Below, in pieces: positions 11,263 to 23,442 of a stretch of 64,000 nucleotides of DNA. Made by a program: the position numbers and the translations under genes. Location of the stretch: contig NC_053044.1 in the NCBI RefSeq assembly GCF_003473485.1, positions 56,832,091 to 56,896,090 on the forward strand. The letters run 5' to 3'. Origin of the DNA: Medicago truncatula. Lineage: Eukaryota; Streptophyta; Magnoliopsida; Fabales; Fabaceae. The first letter of the stretch is position 1; every line of letters begins with the position of its first letter. The notes beneath the pieces are model-generated. The model searched no databases, had not been told where the DNA came from, and worked only from the letters and a program-made list of their open reading frames with translations.

Positions 11263-14200
11263 CTACGGAGATAGTACAAAAGGACTTCGAACACTATATT
11301 TATCATTTCTCCATGTAATGGATCCAAAGAGATCATCGTTCAGCGGGATTAAAGTGTAGGAGAAAATAACTTGGTAGCTTATTTTTTTGCTACTTTTTGT
11401 AAATTGGAGTTTCTCTGGAATCAATTGGACTTTCACCCCACTAGGAGCATCAACGATGGCGGAGTAGACTGTTTCATCCTCTTCACCAACATTTGTAACA
11501 GTTCTACTCACATTCACACTTCCTCTCCCAGTGAAGTTGGAGATTGCTATTGAAGGATAGTTGATATTGGAAATATGATCAGGAGTTGAATCCTTAGGGC
11601 AACTGAAACTACCAGGGACGGTTTTTGAGATAGCCTTAATTGTGGGTTGTATTGTATCCTAGGTAACACAAGTAGTTCAAGTAGTCAATGGTGCTGGTTT
11701 CATAAACTAGCCCTGGTTGGAATGATTCAGATATTGTAATTTCCCCTGCTCCATAGTCATAAGGTGTGGCAATTGACCCTAAATCCGTTGTAATGGGATC
11801 CTTCATATTGTTAATTTGAGTTGCTGCATTTTGAAAAATAGGAGTTGATGAGTACTATTTATTGACATTGATTTGAGTGAGTTATCAATTTAATTTGTGA
11901 AATTGTTTTGGTTAGACAATTTTACTTTTGAAACTTAAAAAATTCAAAATGATTTATAAAATAAAATCTTTTATCACATCAGTCTCCATAAATTTGACAA
12001 TTTAATTACCATCTTGTTAGTTGATAAAGTAGGAAAACAGTGTCTAAAGCACCACACTTAAGTTTTATCATGTTTAGAAACTAAATCAATCGACCTAAAA
12101 TGGTTAATATGGTTGATCATTTTTAATTTCAAGAACTGTTTTAGAAATTTTCAAAGGTAAAGTGAACTAATCATTGAGATTAAATTGATTATTCACATTT
12201 TGTATAAATATGAAAAGTCTATCCAGAGGTCATGATGGCCGATCTGATTGCAGAGGCACTCCAAGTAGGGTTTCTAGATTTAATGCTGCCTGCAAGGCCT
12301 GAAACATGTGGGCATGACATAGAAGTCCCTGATTTAAAGTTATATGGTGATGGCTTTTTCCCTTTTGGAACATCAGTTACATTATTAGCAATCGATGCTG
12401 CAAGAATGGCAACACCTGGTGCTGCAATATCGGGCTACAAAAGAAAGAATTGTTTGCTATGTTTAGTGATGAGTGTAAAATGATATCTATTTATGATTCT
12501 ATCTTTATTTTGTGTATCCTTACCTTGAGAATATTCTTAGAGAGTGTTGAAGGCCCTCTAGATGAAAAGAATGCAACCATAGGTGCAGGTTTATAACCTA
12601 CGACTGTAATCGTTGCAAGAATTGTTGCCACTGGATTGCTTCAGATTGATTATATGCAAAAAATACAATATAATTAACTAGTGATCATCTCTCACTGTTG
12701 ATTTCAATCTCGGATTCAAAAGCAAAATTTCAAATAAACATTTACTTTAAATATAGTTAGCTTGTGTAGTAGGGATTTTATTTTTTATTTTTTTTGTCAT
12801 TAGTCGTGAGTTATAGCAAATATGAGAAAGTGAGAGAGATGAACTCAAAGTGTAAAATTGGATTACATTGAAAACCAATCACAAATTGAATAGTTCTAAT
12901 TGAATGTGAGTGTAAAATAACTTTATATATATATATTTTTTTTTTGAAAACTCGGTATCCGATCCAAGAATCGACTAATCCGAGGGGACCAATCCCACCG
13001 CTCACTTGCGGGGGCCCGTTTAAAGCCATAGCAAACTCTGTATGGACTTAGCCCACCGAAATTGGCACCAAAGGGAATCGAACCTGAGACCTCTGGAGGA
13101 GCAAACTCCAAGATCCCAAGCCAACCACTAGGCCAACCCCAAATGGGAACTTTATATTGATGGTGTATATCCATTAATCTTCTTGATATACCGTAAATTA
13201 AATTAAAAAACTTTAAAATGCATACCTTGTTGAATTGACATATTGGAGGATTGTGGCAGCATCTCTTGTTCTTACCACGGTTGCTGGGAAGTCATAATTT
13301 CTTGCCTCTCCTCCTTCTTGGTCAATAATATGAACAAGACCTAATCCACCCATCTCTTGCGCCATTTTAATCTTGTCATAGATTGTGTAACCATCATCTA
13401 TGCCATCACATATGACAATCTTTCCTTTGACTTTGTTCGTATCTAATGAATTTGGGTGACACATCCTGCATTTAACAAACAATAATAATTTTTTTTGATT
13501 AATTATGCCCAACAAACAAGTTTAAGTTAATTAATTGTTATGGTTATGCATGCTTACGTACCTTGCTTCAGCTAAATCTGCAGTAGTTGTCTTGACAGCC
13601 TCGCCGGTTACCAGTGGATAATGGGGAGATTTTGAAAGAGGGGTGAAATTTATGGCTTGACCCTTAACAATAACAATTATCAAACATGAGAAATATATCA
13701 TTGAAAATTAAAAAAATTAAAAAATAAATTGATATACCGCAGAGCGCTATAGATTGTACCTTGATAACTTTGTTACTACCCAAAACAATATTGGACTGAA
13801 GATCACGATCGATAGTGGTGGCTGCAACAGTCAACATCCAAGGAGCATCATTAATAACTGTATTTCTCTCTGATCCTTCATTCCCAGCACTGCAAACCAC
13901 CACTATACCACGCTCCACTGCGTGGAACGCTCCGATTGCAATCGGGTCAGTTGTTAAGTTGGGTCGGCTAGACGAATATGGACCAATTGAGAGTGAAAGT
14001 ACATCAACTCCATCATAAATGGCATCGTCGAATGCAGCAAGCATGCCAGAGCCAGAACAGCCAGGAGAGCACACTTTGTAAATTGCCAACCTCGATTCAG
14101 GAGACCCACCTTTTGCTGTCCCTGCCGCGAGATCATAATATGATGCACCACTCACAAAGTTCCCTGCAGCCGTTGAAGCTGTGTGGGTCCCATGTCCATT

Positions 14201-15283
14201 TCTATCCCTTACCGTGTTCTCCGTTTCATCATCGTACTCATCAGGATCAGCGTAATACCTTGCTCCTATTATCTTCCTAAAAATAGAAAAACAAATTCAT
14301 GGCAGCTTTTATTCTAATGGACCTCATAAGCGTAAACATAGAAATAATGTATGGGATATAACAGGTTGGCTTGACTCGATTTATGTGAGAGAGAAATTCA
14401 AATCAATCACATATTGATTAGCAGGGTTTGGTTAAATTTATTTAATATTTTGTTACAAAATCATAATCAATTCAGATCGATGAAAAACATCTTATTCACA
14501 ACACACCTGTTACAGTTGGATGAGTTGAAGTCTTTTGATGTCATGCAGATGCCTTTCCAACTGGGTGGAATAGGACCCATTCCCTTGTCTGAAAAACTTG
14601 CTGCTTCTGGCCATATACCTGAATAACTCATTGTTTATTTAATTAACTTATTGTTAAAATTATGAAACATGTATGTATGTTATGTACATGTACATTATAT
14701 ATAAATCATATTTCATTTATATCAACAATAAAATAATAATTAGCAACCTGTATCTAACATGCCAATTACGATGTCTGATGAAGAGGGAGAAGACTTGGAA
14801 AACATGTTTTCAAGTTTGGCGTAAGTTTGCATTTCGAGGAAATCCCAAGAACGTGTTGTATGGAGCTTCAGAATGGGATCAGGGAAGACAGACACAACTC
14901 CAGGTTGTTGAGCAATTGAGTTTGCTTCACTTTTTGATAAACGAGCCGCAAAGCCTGAGAATCCGTGTTTGTAGTTATGTACTAGAGCTTTCTCATTCCT
15001 AAATGATTCACATCACCAATAATTAATCACATTTTACAATACTAGCTAATTGATCGTGATATATATATTCCATTCAATTAATTAAGTACCTTTTTAACAC
15101 TGTGTTTAAAATATGGGCATGATCTTCGCGAAGGGAACCATTAGTTGAATGTGAAGCTCCCATATACACAATATAAACTTGATTGTCATTCTCTGATTGA
15201 GGAGTTAAGGATGATCTTGACTCTCCAAGGAAAAGGAAGAGTGAGTAAAATATTAGTACCAATAGAACTGAATTTCCTTTCAT
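11263..15283 (-). pseudogene. Subtilisin-like serine protease (cucumisin type), degenerate tandem copy
   Basis: On the minus strand nine exons match the intact neighbour: 15283-15090, 14998-14748, 14618-14507, 14276-13760, 13662-13562, 13465-13226, 12638-12524, 12434-12224 and 11823-11263. They encode a signal peptide, an I9 propeptide, and the catalytic Asp (IGMLDTG), His (GHGTHTAS), oxyanion Asn (SAGNEG) and Ser (GTSMSCPH) motifs, then a C-terminal Fn3-like domain. Two lesions are visible. The donor after exon 8 is GA where the paralogue has GT, so read-through gives a TAG three codons later (12219-12221). The last exon also has a 1-bp insertion in the YNTT region (about 11645), creating a TAA before the Fn3-like end. 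Exon 7 begins with Ser where the paralogue has Arg. A protein cut after the catalytic Ser remains possible but would lack the Fn3 domain. Confidence 0.85.
12929..13147 (-). mobile_element. tRNA-derived SINE (Au-like), reverse orientation
   Basis: On the minus strand it begins with a ggggttggcctagtggttgg head, followed by the B-box motif ggtctcaggttcgattccc, a body rich in GGGCCCCCGCAAG, and a T/A tail. A 10-bp duplication, aactttatat, flanks it at 12919-12928 and 13148-13157. It sits in the intron between exons 6 and 7 of the degenerate subtilase and is absent from the same intron of the intact copy, so it was inserted after the tandem duplication. Confidence 0.85.
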
Positions 15284-16177
15284 GTTTAGTATTCTCTTAT
15301 ATTGAGCTTAGCTTTGATGGTGTTCAATAAATTGATGAAGAGTATGCATGTTAGCTCCCCGCGCACACAAATATATAAGAAGCAATCGGTCTAAAAAAGT
15401 TATAATAAGTTGGTGCTTATGTCAGCATTGAATTATGAGTTATGGTAAGATATTTATCATATTTTTATTTAGGGGAGATATGTATATCATATCATACAAA
15501 CTCTCTCTCTTCTCCTTCTCTTTTGTACAAAAACTCTAGTTTCTTTTCTTTCATCCATCAAAGATGGATGATTTAGGGTCAATTTTTTACGCAAAATCAC
15601 CCCTCTAACTCGTTTTTCTCTTTCATTGAAATAAGTGATTTTCACATCTATTTCATTTTTTCTTTTGTGATTTCGTCGTCTTAGTGCGACGTTTTGTTGT
15701 TCGTCATCTTTGTGTGCCTTTGTTTGTCTTTCTTGTTTTGTTCAGGTATTTGTTCGGTTTAGATTGTCAGATAAGCTTAGATATAGTGCAGATCCAATCA
15801 ATGACTTTGGCGTCGTCAACGTTGCAGATCCGAAGACTTGAGTATTCCGAAGACTTGAATATAGTCATATGTGTAGGCTTTTGTACTTTGTGATTTTATG
15901 TTATTAAAAAAAAATGGTAAGATTGTGGTAAATGGTAAGATTTAATTATATATAGGTTGTGGTAAATGGTAAGATTTAATTTATGAACTAATATAACTTT
16001 TTGTCAGTTACTTGGAAAGTGTGAAATTTTTATTAATTAAATTGGTACTGATAGTAATTTTCCAACAGTTTTTAGGAAATTTGAACACATTCATCAACGG
16101 TATGGTGCATTGGTGCTTATGAACTAATATAACAAGAGGATTAGAGGAATATAAGTGTGAGATATAATTAAATTTGA

Positions 16178-16792
16178 GCTTAAATATGATAGTCGTTCCT
16201 GTAATTTAGTTCAGTTTTGATTTTCATCTATGTAAAAAAAATTGAAATACATCCCTGTAAAAAAAAAATTTGTTTGAAAAAGGTCCCTGGCCCCACTTTA
16301 TGTCTGACTTGGCATGTTATTCGCTGACGTGGCAGTTGTTGACTGTGCAACTTTTGACACGTGGCAGTCCATGTAATTAAAAATAAAAATAAAATTCTGA
16401 AAATTATAATTTCTTGTTCCTTTAAGAAAATTTTAATTTAAAAAAAAATCTTTTTTTTTTTTTTCAGAATATATAATATTCAAAAAAATTAATTTTATTT
16501 TGAAAATTATACAAAAAAAAATTCAGAAAATTATTTTAATATTTTAAAATTTATTTTCAGAATTTTTATATTGTTTATTAAATTTATTTTCATATTTTTT
16601 AATTTTAAAAATTTAATATTATGTGGCACGTCACGTCAACGCCACGTGACTAAAACCATGTCAAATCAGCTGAATAGTGGGGTCAGGGACCTTTTTCAAA
16701 CAAAAAAAATATTACAGGGATGTATTTCAAAAAAAAAAATTACAGGAAATCAAAACTGGACCAAATTACAGAAACGATTATCATATTTAAGC
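16178..16792. mobile_element. 0.6-kb element with long inverted ends (Mutator-like MITE)
   Basis: The left arm (gcttaaatatgatagtcgtt and onward) and right arm (ending …atcatatttaagc) are inverse copies over about 150 bp. They include a shared 'fcccTGTAA…GGTCCCTGGCCCC' block facing a 'GGGGTCAGGGACC' block. The core is AT-rich with no open frame of note. Flanking ttaaattt suggests a short target-site duplication of 8-9 bp. Confidence 0.65.
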
Positions 16793-17929
16793 CTTAAATT
16801 TATAATGCAAATACTTATTATATAAAATTATAATTGCAGTTTGTTGAAGACTTTTACAATAGAGTTGGTTTATGTTCTGCAGTTTGGGCAGAGTTATAGG
16901 TTTTAAGATTAGGTTCCTTCAAAAACAAACAAAAAAAGTTTTAAGATTAGGCATTAAGTTCGTCAAGTTCAAATTAAATATCCCCTCAGTTATAATCTTT
17001 GAACTAGATTCTACCTTATTGGTTAAAATGATTGGTGGACCATGGCCTAATGTGTATATCCAATCTTTTCTTCATAGATCATTCCTCTTGTAGTTGAAGA
17101 ACATATGTTATTCACGTTTTAAGAAAATTAAGAAGTTAACCATTGTGGAGATTTATTAGCTAATAATGTCATTTTATCCATTAATTATTTTGATTGGGTA
17201 CAATCGGATGATATTTTTCTTTCTTTGTGCATTTTGTTAGCTGATATAATAATGTAAAGCCAGGGTCGTAGCTTGCCTTCTTTGATTTTGTAATTTTATA
17301 ATTATTTCATCAATATAGCATTCCTTATTTGCAAAGTGTGCCATTTCAAGATATTTAGGCATATAGCTATATGGAAATATGGAGATAGCAACTGGTAAGA
17401 GTACATATACATGAAATAATGCAAGCAAAGTCTATATAAACAATGTATATATTATAGTAATAGTGTTTGGCAACATACTATATATGAAAGAAATTATTTT
17501 AATTATGATATACAATCACAATTACGTTAAGAGTATTTTAGAAGAAGAAAACACATAACCATGTGAATATCAATGAAAATCATTTTAAAAGAAAGAAAAA
17601 TAAATAAAACTTGTAGCTGCATGCCTAGTCTTGCCATAAATCTAACACACTCTGTTTTCAGCTGAGGGACAAATTGGTTTCCATGTCCTATGCAACTTGT
17701 TGAAATAATTCACTGTCTTTTAAAAAATTGAGGGTGACAATTACACTCATACCTATTATTGAAGGTAAATGATGTCCAAGTACATTACTACTATTCACCT
17801 TAGAATATTTTAAATTTACCAAACTCTAGTTTCAGAAAAATACTAATTATTCTTCAAAATATAAAATACTAATTAAGAATGGGCTGAAATATATATTACT
17901 ATATTTATTTATTTGACGTCCTCGTGAGT

Positions 17930-17990
17930 TTAGCTCAGTTGGTATAGACAATGCATAATATTATATGTATTAGACACATTTTTTTTTAGA
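17930..17990 (+). mobile_element. SINE head fragment (second family)
   Basis: The stretch gagtttagctcagttggtat followed by acaatgcataatattatatg matches the 5' half of the SINEs at 21440-21580, 56707-58190 and 61381-61515. The B box and tail are missing. It resembles a tRNA A box but is not a tRNA gene. Confidence 0.55.
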
Positions 17991-19224
17991 ACATAATTGT
18001 ATATATCATTATTGAAACAAAAAAACTTAACATAACTATAATATTTATCATCAACTAGCTAGAAAATCATGGATACATAATGTTCTTTAATACACGTATT
18101 TTTTTTTACAACAGGGATACACATATTTGTCAAAAAAAAACTATTACTCACTTTAATTACAGTTCTTGAAGCTACATATTTAATGTGGTTAACCTAATTA
18201 CTTATTTATTTATTTTTCTTCTAATTTTTATTGGCATAATTGGACCCTAGGTAATACTTATCCTTCAATATTTTTTTTAAAGATTCTAATAATCAAAAAG
18301 GTAAAACAACGTATAATATTTGTATTGTAAATTAATTTATTATATTAATATTTTATTCTTTGTCAAAGTTTAAACTCGGAACATTCAACTCATTTTTTCT
18401 TATCTCAAACCAGTTGAATTATCATATCCTTTGTATTGTCAACACATTATAACGAGACCTAAGGTAAATTTTAAGATGAGGTTTTTTAAAGTTAAAAAAA
18501 ATGTTTTAGTATAACTATATCTTTGTTTAGGAAAAAAAAATTGACTATTTAAAATGAAAAATCATTTATTAGATCATTACAGTTGATTTTGTTTACCATT
18601 TTATCAATCGATAACAAATTCAAATTTTATATTTTTTGAGGATTTATATTGATCTAAAACAAAAACACCGGATTTTATATCTCATTTTTCTTTAATCTCA
18701 GACTCTATACATGCCTCAACTGAATGATTGTGTACATGTAGTGATAAATTTTGCTTGAAGCCATCTCTTGCATATGCAACATAAAGAAATTCCAAAATTG
18801 CTACTTAAATGATTTGGTCTAATTAGCTCTTGTGATTCTTTTCTTCTTCTAATTGCTATTTCCGTAGCATTTTGATTTCTCCATTGGATACCCTCAAACC
18901 ATGATTTTGGCTTTCATTATTTTACTTTGTCATTAGAAATATGATATTTGATAGAAGGTTGTGACGTTATTTGATCCATATATCCGACTCACTTTGTAGG
19001 ATAAGACTTGATTGTTATCGTATTTTGTTTTTCTATTTGACTCAAAGCATGTTTGGTTCACATTATTAAATTCATTATGCATGACTATTATGGATTTTGA
19101 GATTAACTTTGGGGCTAGAGTGATGTTTTGAGAAGTAAATTTTGAGAATTTAAAATGTGTAAATAACATAAACAACTACAAGAACTCTGCTTGTATTTAT
19201 TATTTATCATTTCTTTTCATTTAG

Positions 19225-22200
19225 TTACATAGATGATATTACAAAAGGACTTCGAACACTATATTTATCATTTCTCCATGTAATGGATCCAAATAGATCT
19301 TCCTTTAGCGAGGTTAAATTGGAGAAGATAACTTGGTAGCTTATTCTATTGCTACTTTTTGTAAATTGGAGTTTCTCTGGAATCAATTGGACTTTCACCC
19401 CACTAGGAGCATCAACGATGGCGGAGTAGACTGTTTCATCCTCTTCACCGACGTTTGTAACAGTTCTACTTACATTCACACTTCCTATCCCAGTGAAGTT
19501 GGAGATTGCTATGGAAGGGTAATTAATATTGGAAATATGATCACGAGTCGAATCCTTAGGGCAGTTGAAATTATCAGGGACAGTTTTTGAAATAACCTTA
19601 ATAGTTGTTGTGTTATATCCTATGTAACACAAGAAGTTCAAGTAGTCAATGGTGCTGGTTTCATAAACAAGACCTGGTCGGTATGATTCAGTTGGTGTTA
19701 TTTCACCTGCTCCATAGTCATAAGGTGTGGCAATCGACCCTAAATCTGTTGTAATGGGATCCTTCAAGTTGTTAACTTGAGTTGCTGAATTTAGAAAAAA
19801 TAGGAATTTATGAGTTGATAGATAGGATTACATTTACATACATACATTTTATAGGGAAATTGAGTTGACAGATATACCTGAGGTCATGATGGCTGATCTA
19901 ATTGCGGAGGCACTCCAAGTAGGGTTTCTAGATTTGATGCTTCCTGCAAGGCCTGAAACATGTGGACATGCCATGGAAGTCCCTGATTCAATGTTATATG
20001 GTGATGGTTTTTTTCCTTTTGGAACATTTTCTGTGTCATTTCCAGTCCATGCTGCAAGAATGTTAACACCTGGTGCTGCGATATCGGGCTAACAAAAAAA
20101 GAATTGTTGGTCTTGTTCAATGATATATGTTATTTTTAATCATATCTATCTATCTATATATCATTACCTTAAGAATATTCTTTGTAAGATACGAAGGGCC
20201 TTTACTTGAAAAGAATGCCGCCATAGGTGCAGGCTTAGAATCTATGACCGTAACTGTTGGTAGAATTGTTGCTACTGGATTCCTTGAGATTAATCATATG
20301 CAAAAATAAAATAAAAATAAAATGCCGTTTTTGATTTCCAAATAAAAAAAACTTTAAAATGCATGCATACCTTGTTGAATTGGCGTATTGGAGGAGTGTG
20401 GCAACATCTTTTGATCTTACCACTGTTGCTGGGAAGTCTCCATAACTACGTATCATAGCTCCATCCTGGTCAGTAATATGAACAAGACCTAATCCACCCA
20501 TCCCTTGCACCGTTTTAATTTTGTTATTGGTTGAGTAATCATCATCACTTATTCCATCACAAATGACAATCTTTCCTTTGACTTTTTTCTTATTTAATGA
20601 ATTTGGGTGACATTGCCTGCATTTCAAAAATAAATGTTAGTTTGTCTAACTTTAAAACATTGTGGTTATAGGATTTTCATTGACCATATATATACCTTGC
20701 TTCAACTAAGTCAGCGGTAGTTTTTTTGGCAGACTCTCCGGTTATCAATGGATATTTGGCGTATTTTGAAAGTGGGGAATAATTTATGGCTTGACCCTAA
20801 AGTACAACAATTACTAAGCATAAAAAATAGTTGACACTTTTCAAAATAAAAAGATAAGAATGGAACATCTTAGAGTGAGCGAGCGCTATAAAATTGTACC
20901 TTGATAACTTCTTTATTACCCAAGACAACGTTGGACTGAAATTCACGGTCAATAGTTGTGGCACCAACGGTTAATATCCAAGGAGCATCATTAGTAAGTG
21001 TACTTCTCTCCGGTCCAGCATTCCCGGCAGCGCAAACCACCACGATGCCGCGCTCCACGGCATGGAACGCTCCTATTGCAATCACGTCGGTTTTCAAGTC
21101 AGGTTCGGGATCCGGACCCCCACCAAGAGAGAGTGAAAGCACATCAACTCCATCAGAAATTGCATCATCGAATGCCGCAAGGATGGCCGAGCCTGAGCAA
21201 AACATATTGCACACTTTGTAAATTGCCAACCTCGATTCAGGGGACCCGCCTTTTGTCGTCCCTGCCGCAAGACCAAAGTATGATGCACCACTCACAACAT
21301 TCCCAGCCGCGGTCGATGCTGTGTGGGTTCCATGACCATCCTTATCCCTTGTTGTGCCCGGCACATTATCATCATCCTCATCAAGGCGGTAATATCTTGC
21401 TCCTATTATCTTCCTAAAAATTAAAAGAAAACAAGTTTTTTTTTTTTTTTTGGTCAAGTAGCCTAGTGGCTAGAGCTCACACAATTTAATTGTGGAGAAG
21501 TGGGGTGTCCGGGGTTCGAACCCCGGCCCCTGCATATAATATGCAATATCCCTACCAACTGAGTTAAACTCACAGGGATAAGAAAACAAGTTTTAATAAA
21601 TAAAATAAATTATAGCAGTTGTTACTCTAATGGACCCCATAAACAAAGTAAACATAGATAAGTTTCATCTGATTTTCGAGGAAATTCTATACAATTAAAA
21701 CTTTCGGTTGTTTTTTGTTTGTATTTTGCAATAAAATCTGAATCAAACTGAATTGACGATAACATGATATGTATGTGTGTGTGTTAAAATACACATTTTA
21801 TAAAATCTATAAAGAATTACATTATTTTTCTCGGAAAGAAATTTATAGTAATTTTTATCTAACATTGTATATTTTTTATGCTACTAATGTATAATGATTT
21901 AAAAACACAAAATTAAAATATACTTTTCAAGATAATACTACTAATATAATTTTTTTTTATCATGGATAGTAACTTTCTTTGAAAATTTATGTAATCAATG
22001 CATCGAAAATTAAAATATTTGACTTTTTTATAGAATAATTTCTTCTTTTAAAATGCTAAAAGAATGTTCTCAAAGACACTCGTTAACAAGACCCAAAAAA
22101 TATATATACATCAAATCAATTAATTAATTGGTTTGAACTAACTATGCACATTAATTGAAACTTTTTTCTTAATCCTATGATCTTCAAGAAATGAGGTTCT

Positions 22201-23442
22201 CACGTTATTGAACTTGATCACTTGGTTGTTGGATCTTCGTATGATCTTGTAGCCCTAAGTTTATTTTCTTTTTATTGCTTTTCTTTTGGGGGATTGGACT
22301 TTTGACTTTTCTATTGGGTTATGCTGGCAATTAAGTGGCCCATAGCATTATTTAAGAAAGGATTAATTAAGTTTTTAGTCCCTATAAAAATGTTTACAGT
22401 TTTGTTTTTAGTCCCTACAAAATATAAAATTACACTTTTTAGTCCCTGTGATATTTTCCTTAAGCATTTTAAGGACCAAAAATGTTGATGGGATTTTTTT
22501 ATAGGGACTAAAAATGCTGAGGGAAAATTTTATAGGGACTAAAAGCACTAACGAAAAATTTTGTAGGGACTAAAAAACGTGATTTATTTTTATATGGACT
22601 AAAAACAAAACTGCAGATATTTATAGGAACCAAAAACTTAATTAACCCTTTAAGAAATATATAAATGAAAATATTTATTTTAAAAATACAAATTTAAAAT
22701 CATAATTACATCATTTTTCTAAAGAAAAGTCACTTCTTTTAATTTTTTAAACAATGTCCTAGAAATATTTGTTAGCAATTTTCTTTTATATTTACCTGTT
22801 ACAGTTGGATGAGTTGAAATCTTTTGAGGCCATGCATGTGCCTTTCCAACCGGGTGGAATAGGACCCATTCCCTTGTCTGAAAAACTTGCTGCTTCTGGC
22901 CATATACCTGAGTCTAACATGCCGATTACAACGTTTGATGATGAAGAAGTAGAATTGAAGAGTGTATTGTTAGTTTCGGCATTAGTTTGCAAGTCGAGAA
23001 AATCCCAAGAACGTGTTGTGTAAAGCTTTAGGATGGGATCCGGAAACACAGACACAACTCCAGGTTGTTGAGCAACTAAATTTACTTCATTTTTTGATAA
23101 GCGGGCTGCGAAGCCTGAGAATCCGTATTTATAGTTGTGTACTAGAGCTTTTTCATTCCTAAACCATTCATTCACATATCATCAATAAAATTAGTTAATC
23201 ACATTTCACAATAGTACTAGCTAATTGAATATCATATATATTAATTACCTTCTTAACACTGTGCTTAAAACATAGGCATGATCTTTACGAAGGGAACCAT
23301 CTATTGAATCCGTAGCTCCCATATACACAATATAAATTTGATTTTCATTCTTTGATTTATTAGCTAAGTATGACCTTGACTCTCCAAGAAGAAGGAAGAG
23401 TGAGTAAAACACTAATATCAATAAAATTGGATTTCCTTTCAT
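19225..23442 (-). CDS. Subtilisin-like serine protease (cucumisin type, SBT4/SBT5-like)
   Basis: This is a secreted S8A subtilase of 767 codons in eight exons: 23442-23249, 23158-22796, 21413-20900, 20796-20696, 20616-20371, 20282-20168, 20088-19878 and 19784-19225. All borders are GT-AG and in phase. The order is: signal peptide (residues 1-24), I9 inhibitor propeptide (about 36-110), and mature start near TTRSWDF (112). The catalytic residues are Asp147 (IGMLDSG), His213 (GHGTHTAS), oxyanion Asn317 (AAGNAGPE) and Ser549 (GTSMACPH). A PA insertion lies between His and Ser, and an Fn3-like C terminus ends in RSPFVISSM. Such enzymes act in the apoplast after autocatalytic removal of the propeptide. 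The physiological substrate cannot be read from sequence. It lies in tandem with the degenerate copy at 11.3-15.3 kb. Start ATG choice rests on the signal peptide. Confidence 0.92.
21440..21580 (-). mobile_element. tRNA-derived SINE (second family) in a subtilase intron
   Basis: On the minus strand it begins tccctgtgagtttaactcag, then ttggtagggat, and has the B box ggggttcgaaccccgg and the tail gccactaggctacttgacc followed by poly-A. A perfect 14-bp duplication, agaaaacaagtttt, lies at 21426-21439 and 21581-21594. It sits in intron 2 of the intact subtilase and is absent from the paralogue's matching intron. Confidence 0.88.
22360..22648. mobile_element. Mutator-like MITE with perfect 9-bp target duplication
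   Basis: The terminal inverted repeats start GG(A/G)TTAATTAAGTTTTT and continue as repeated 'tagtccctataaaa' motifs facing 'tatagggactaaaa' motifs. The 9-bp direct repeat tttaagaaa flanks the element at 22351-22359 and 22649-22657. It lies in intron 2 of the intact subtilase and has no coding capacity. Confidence 0.85.

Larger units (their letters stand above)
15284..19224. other. Intergenic DNA between the two subtilase copies
   Basis: The sequence upstream of the degenerate copy, especially 17200-17660, matches 24000-24580 upstream of the intact copy. The duplicated unit therefore includes more than 1.3 kb of 5' flank. Besides the MITE at 16178-16792 there is a SINE head near 17930. The rest is AT-rich with no supported gene. 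Confidence 0.65.

Noticed and set aside
13815-14280. Plus-strand open frames across the subtilase exons (also 20958-21417)
   Set aside because: Shadows of the GC-richer catalytic exon on the opposite strand.
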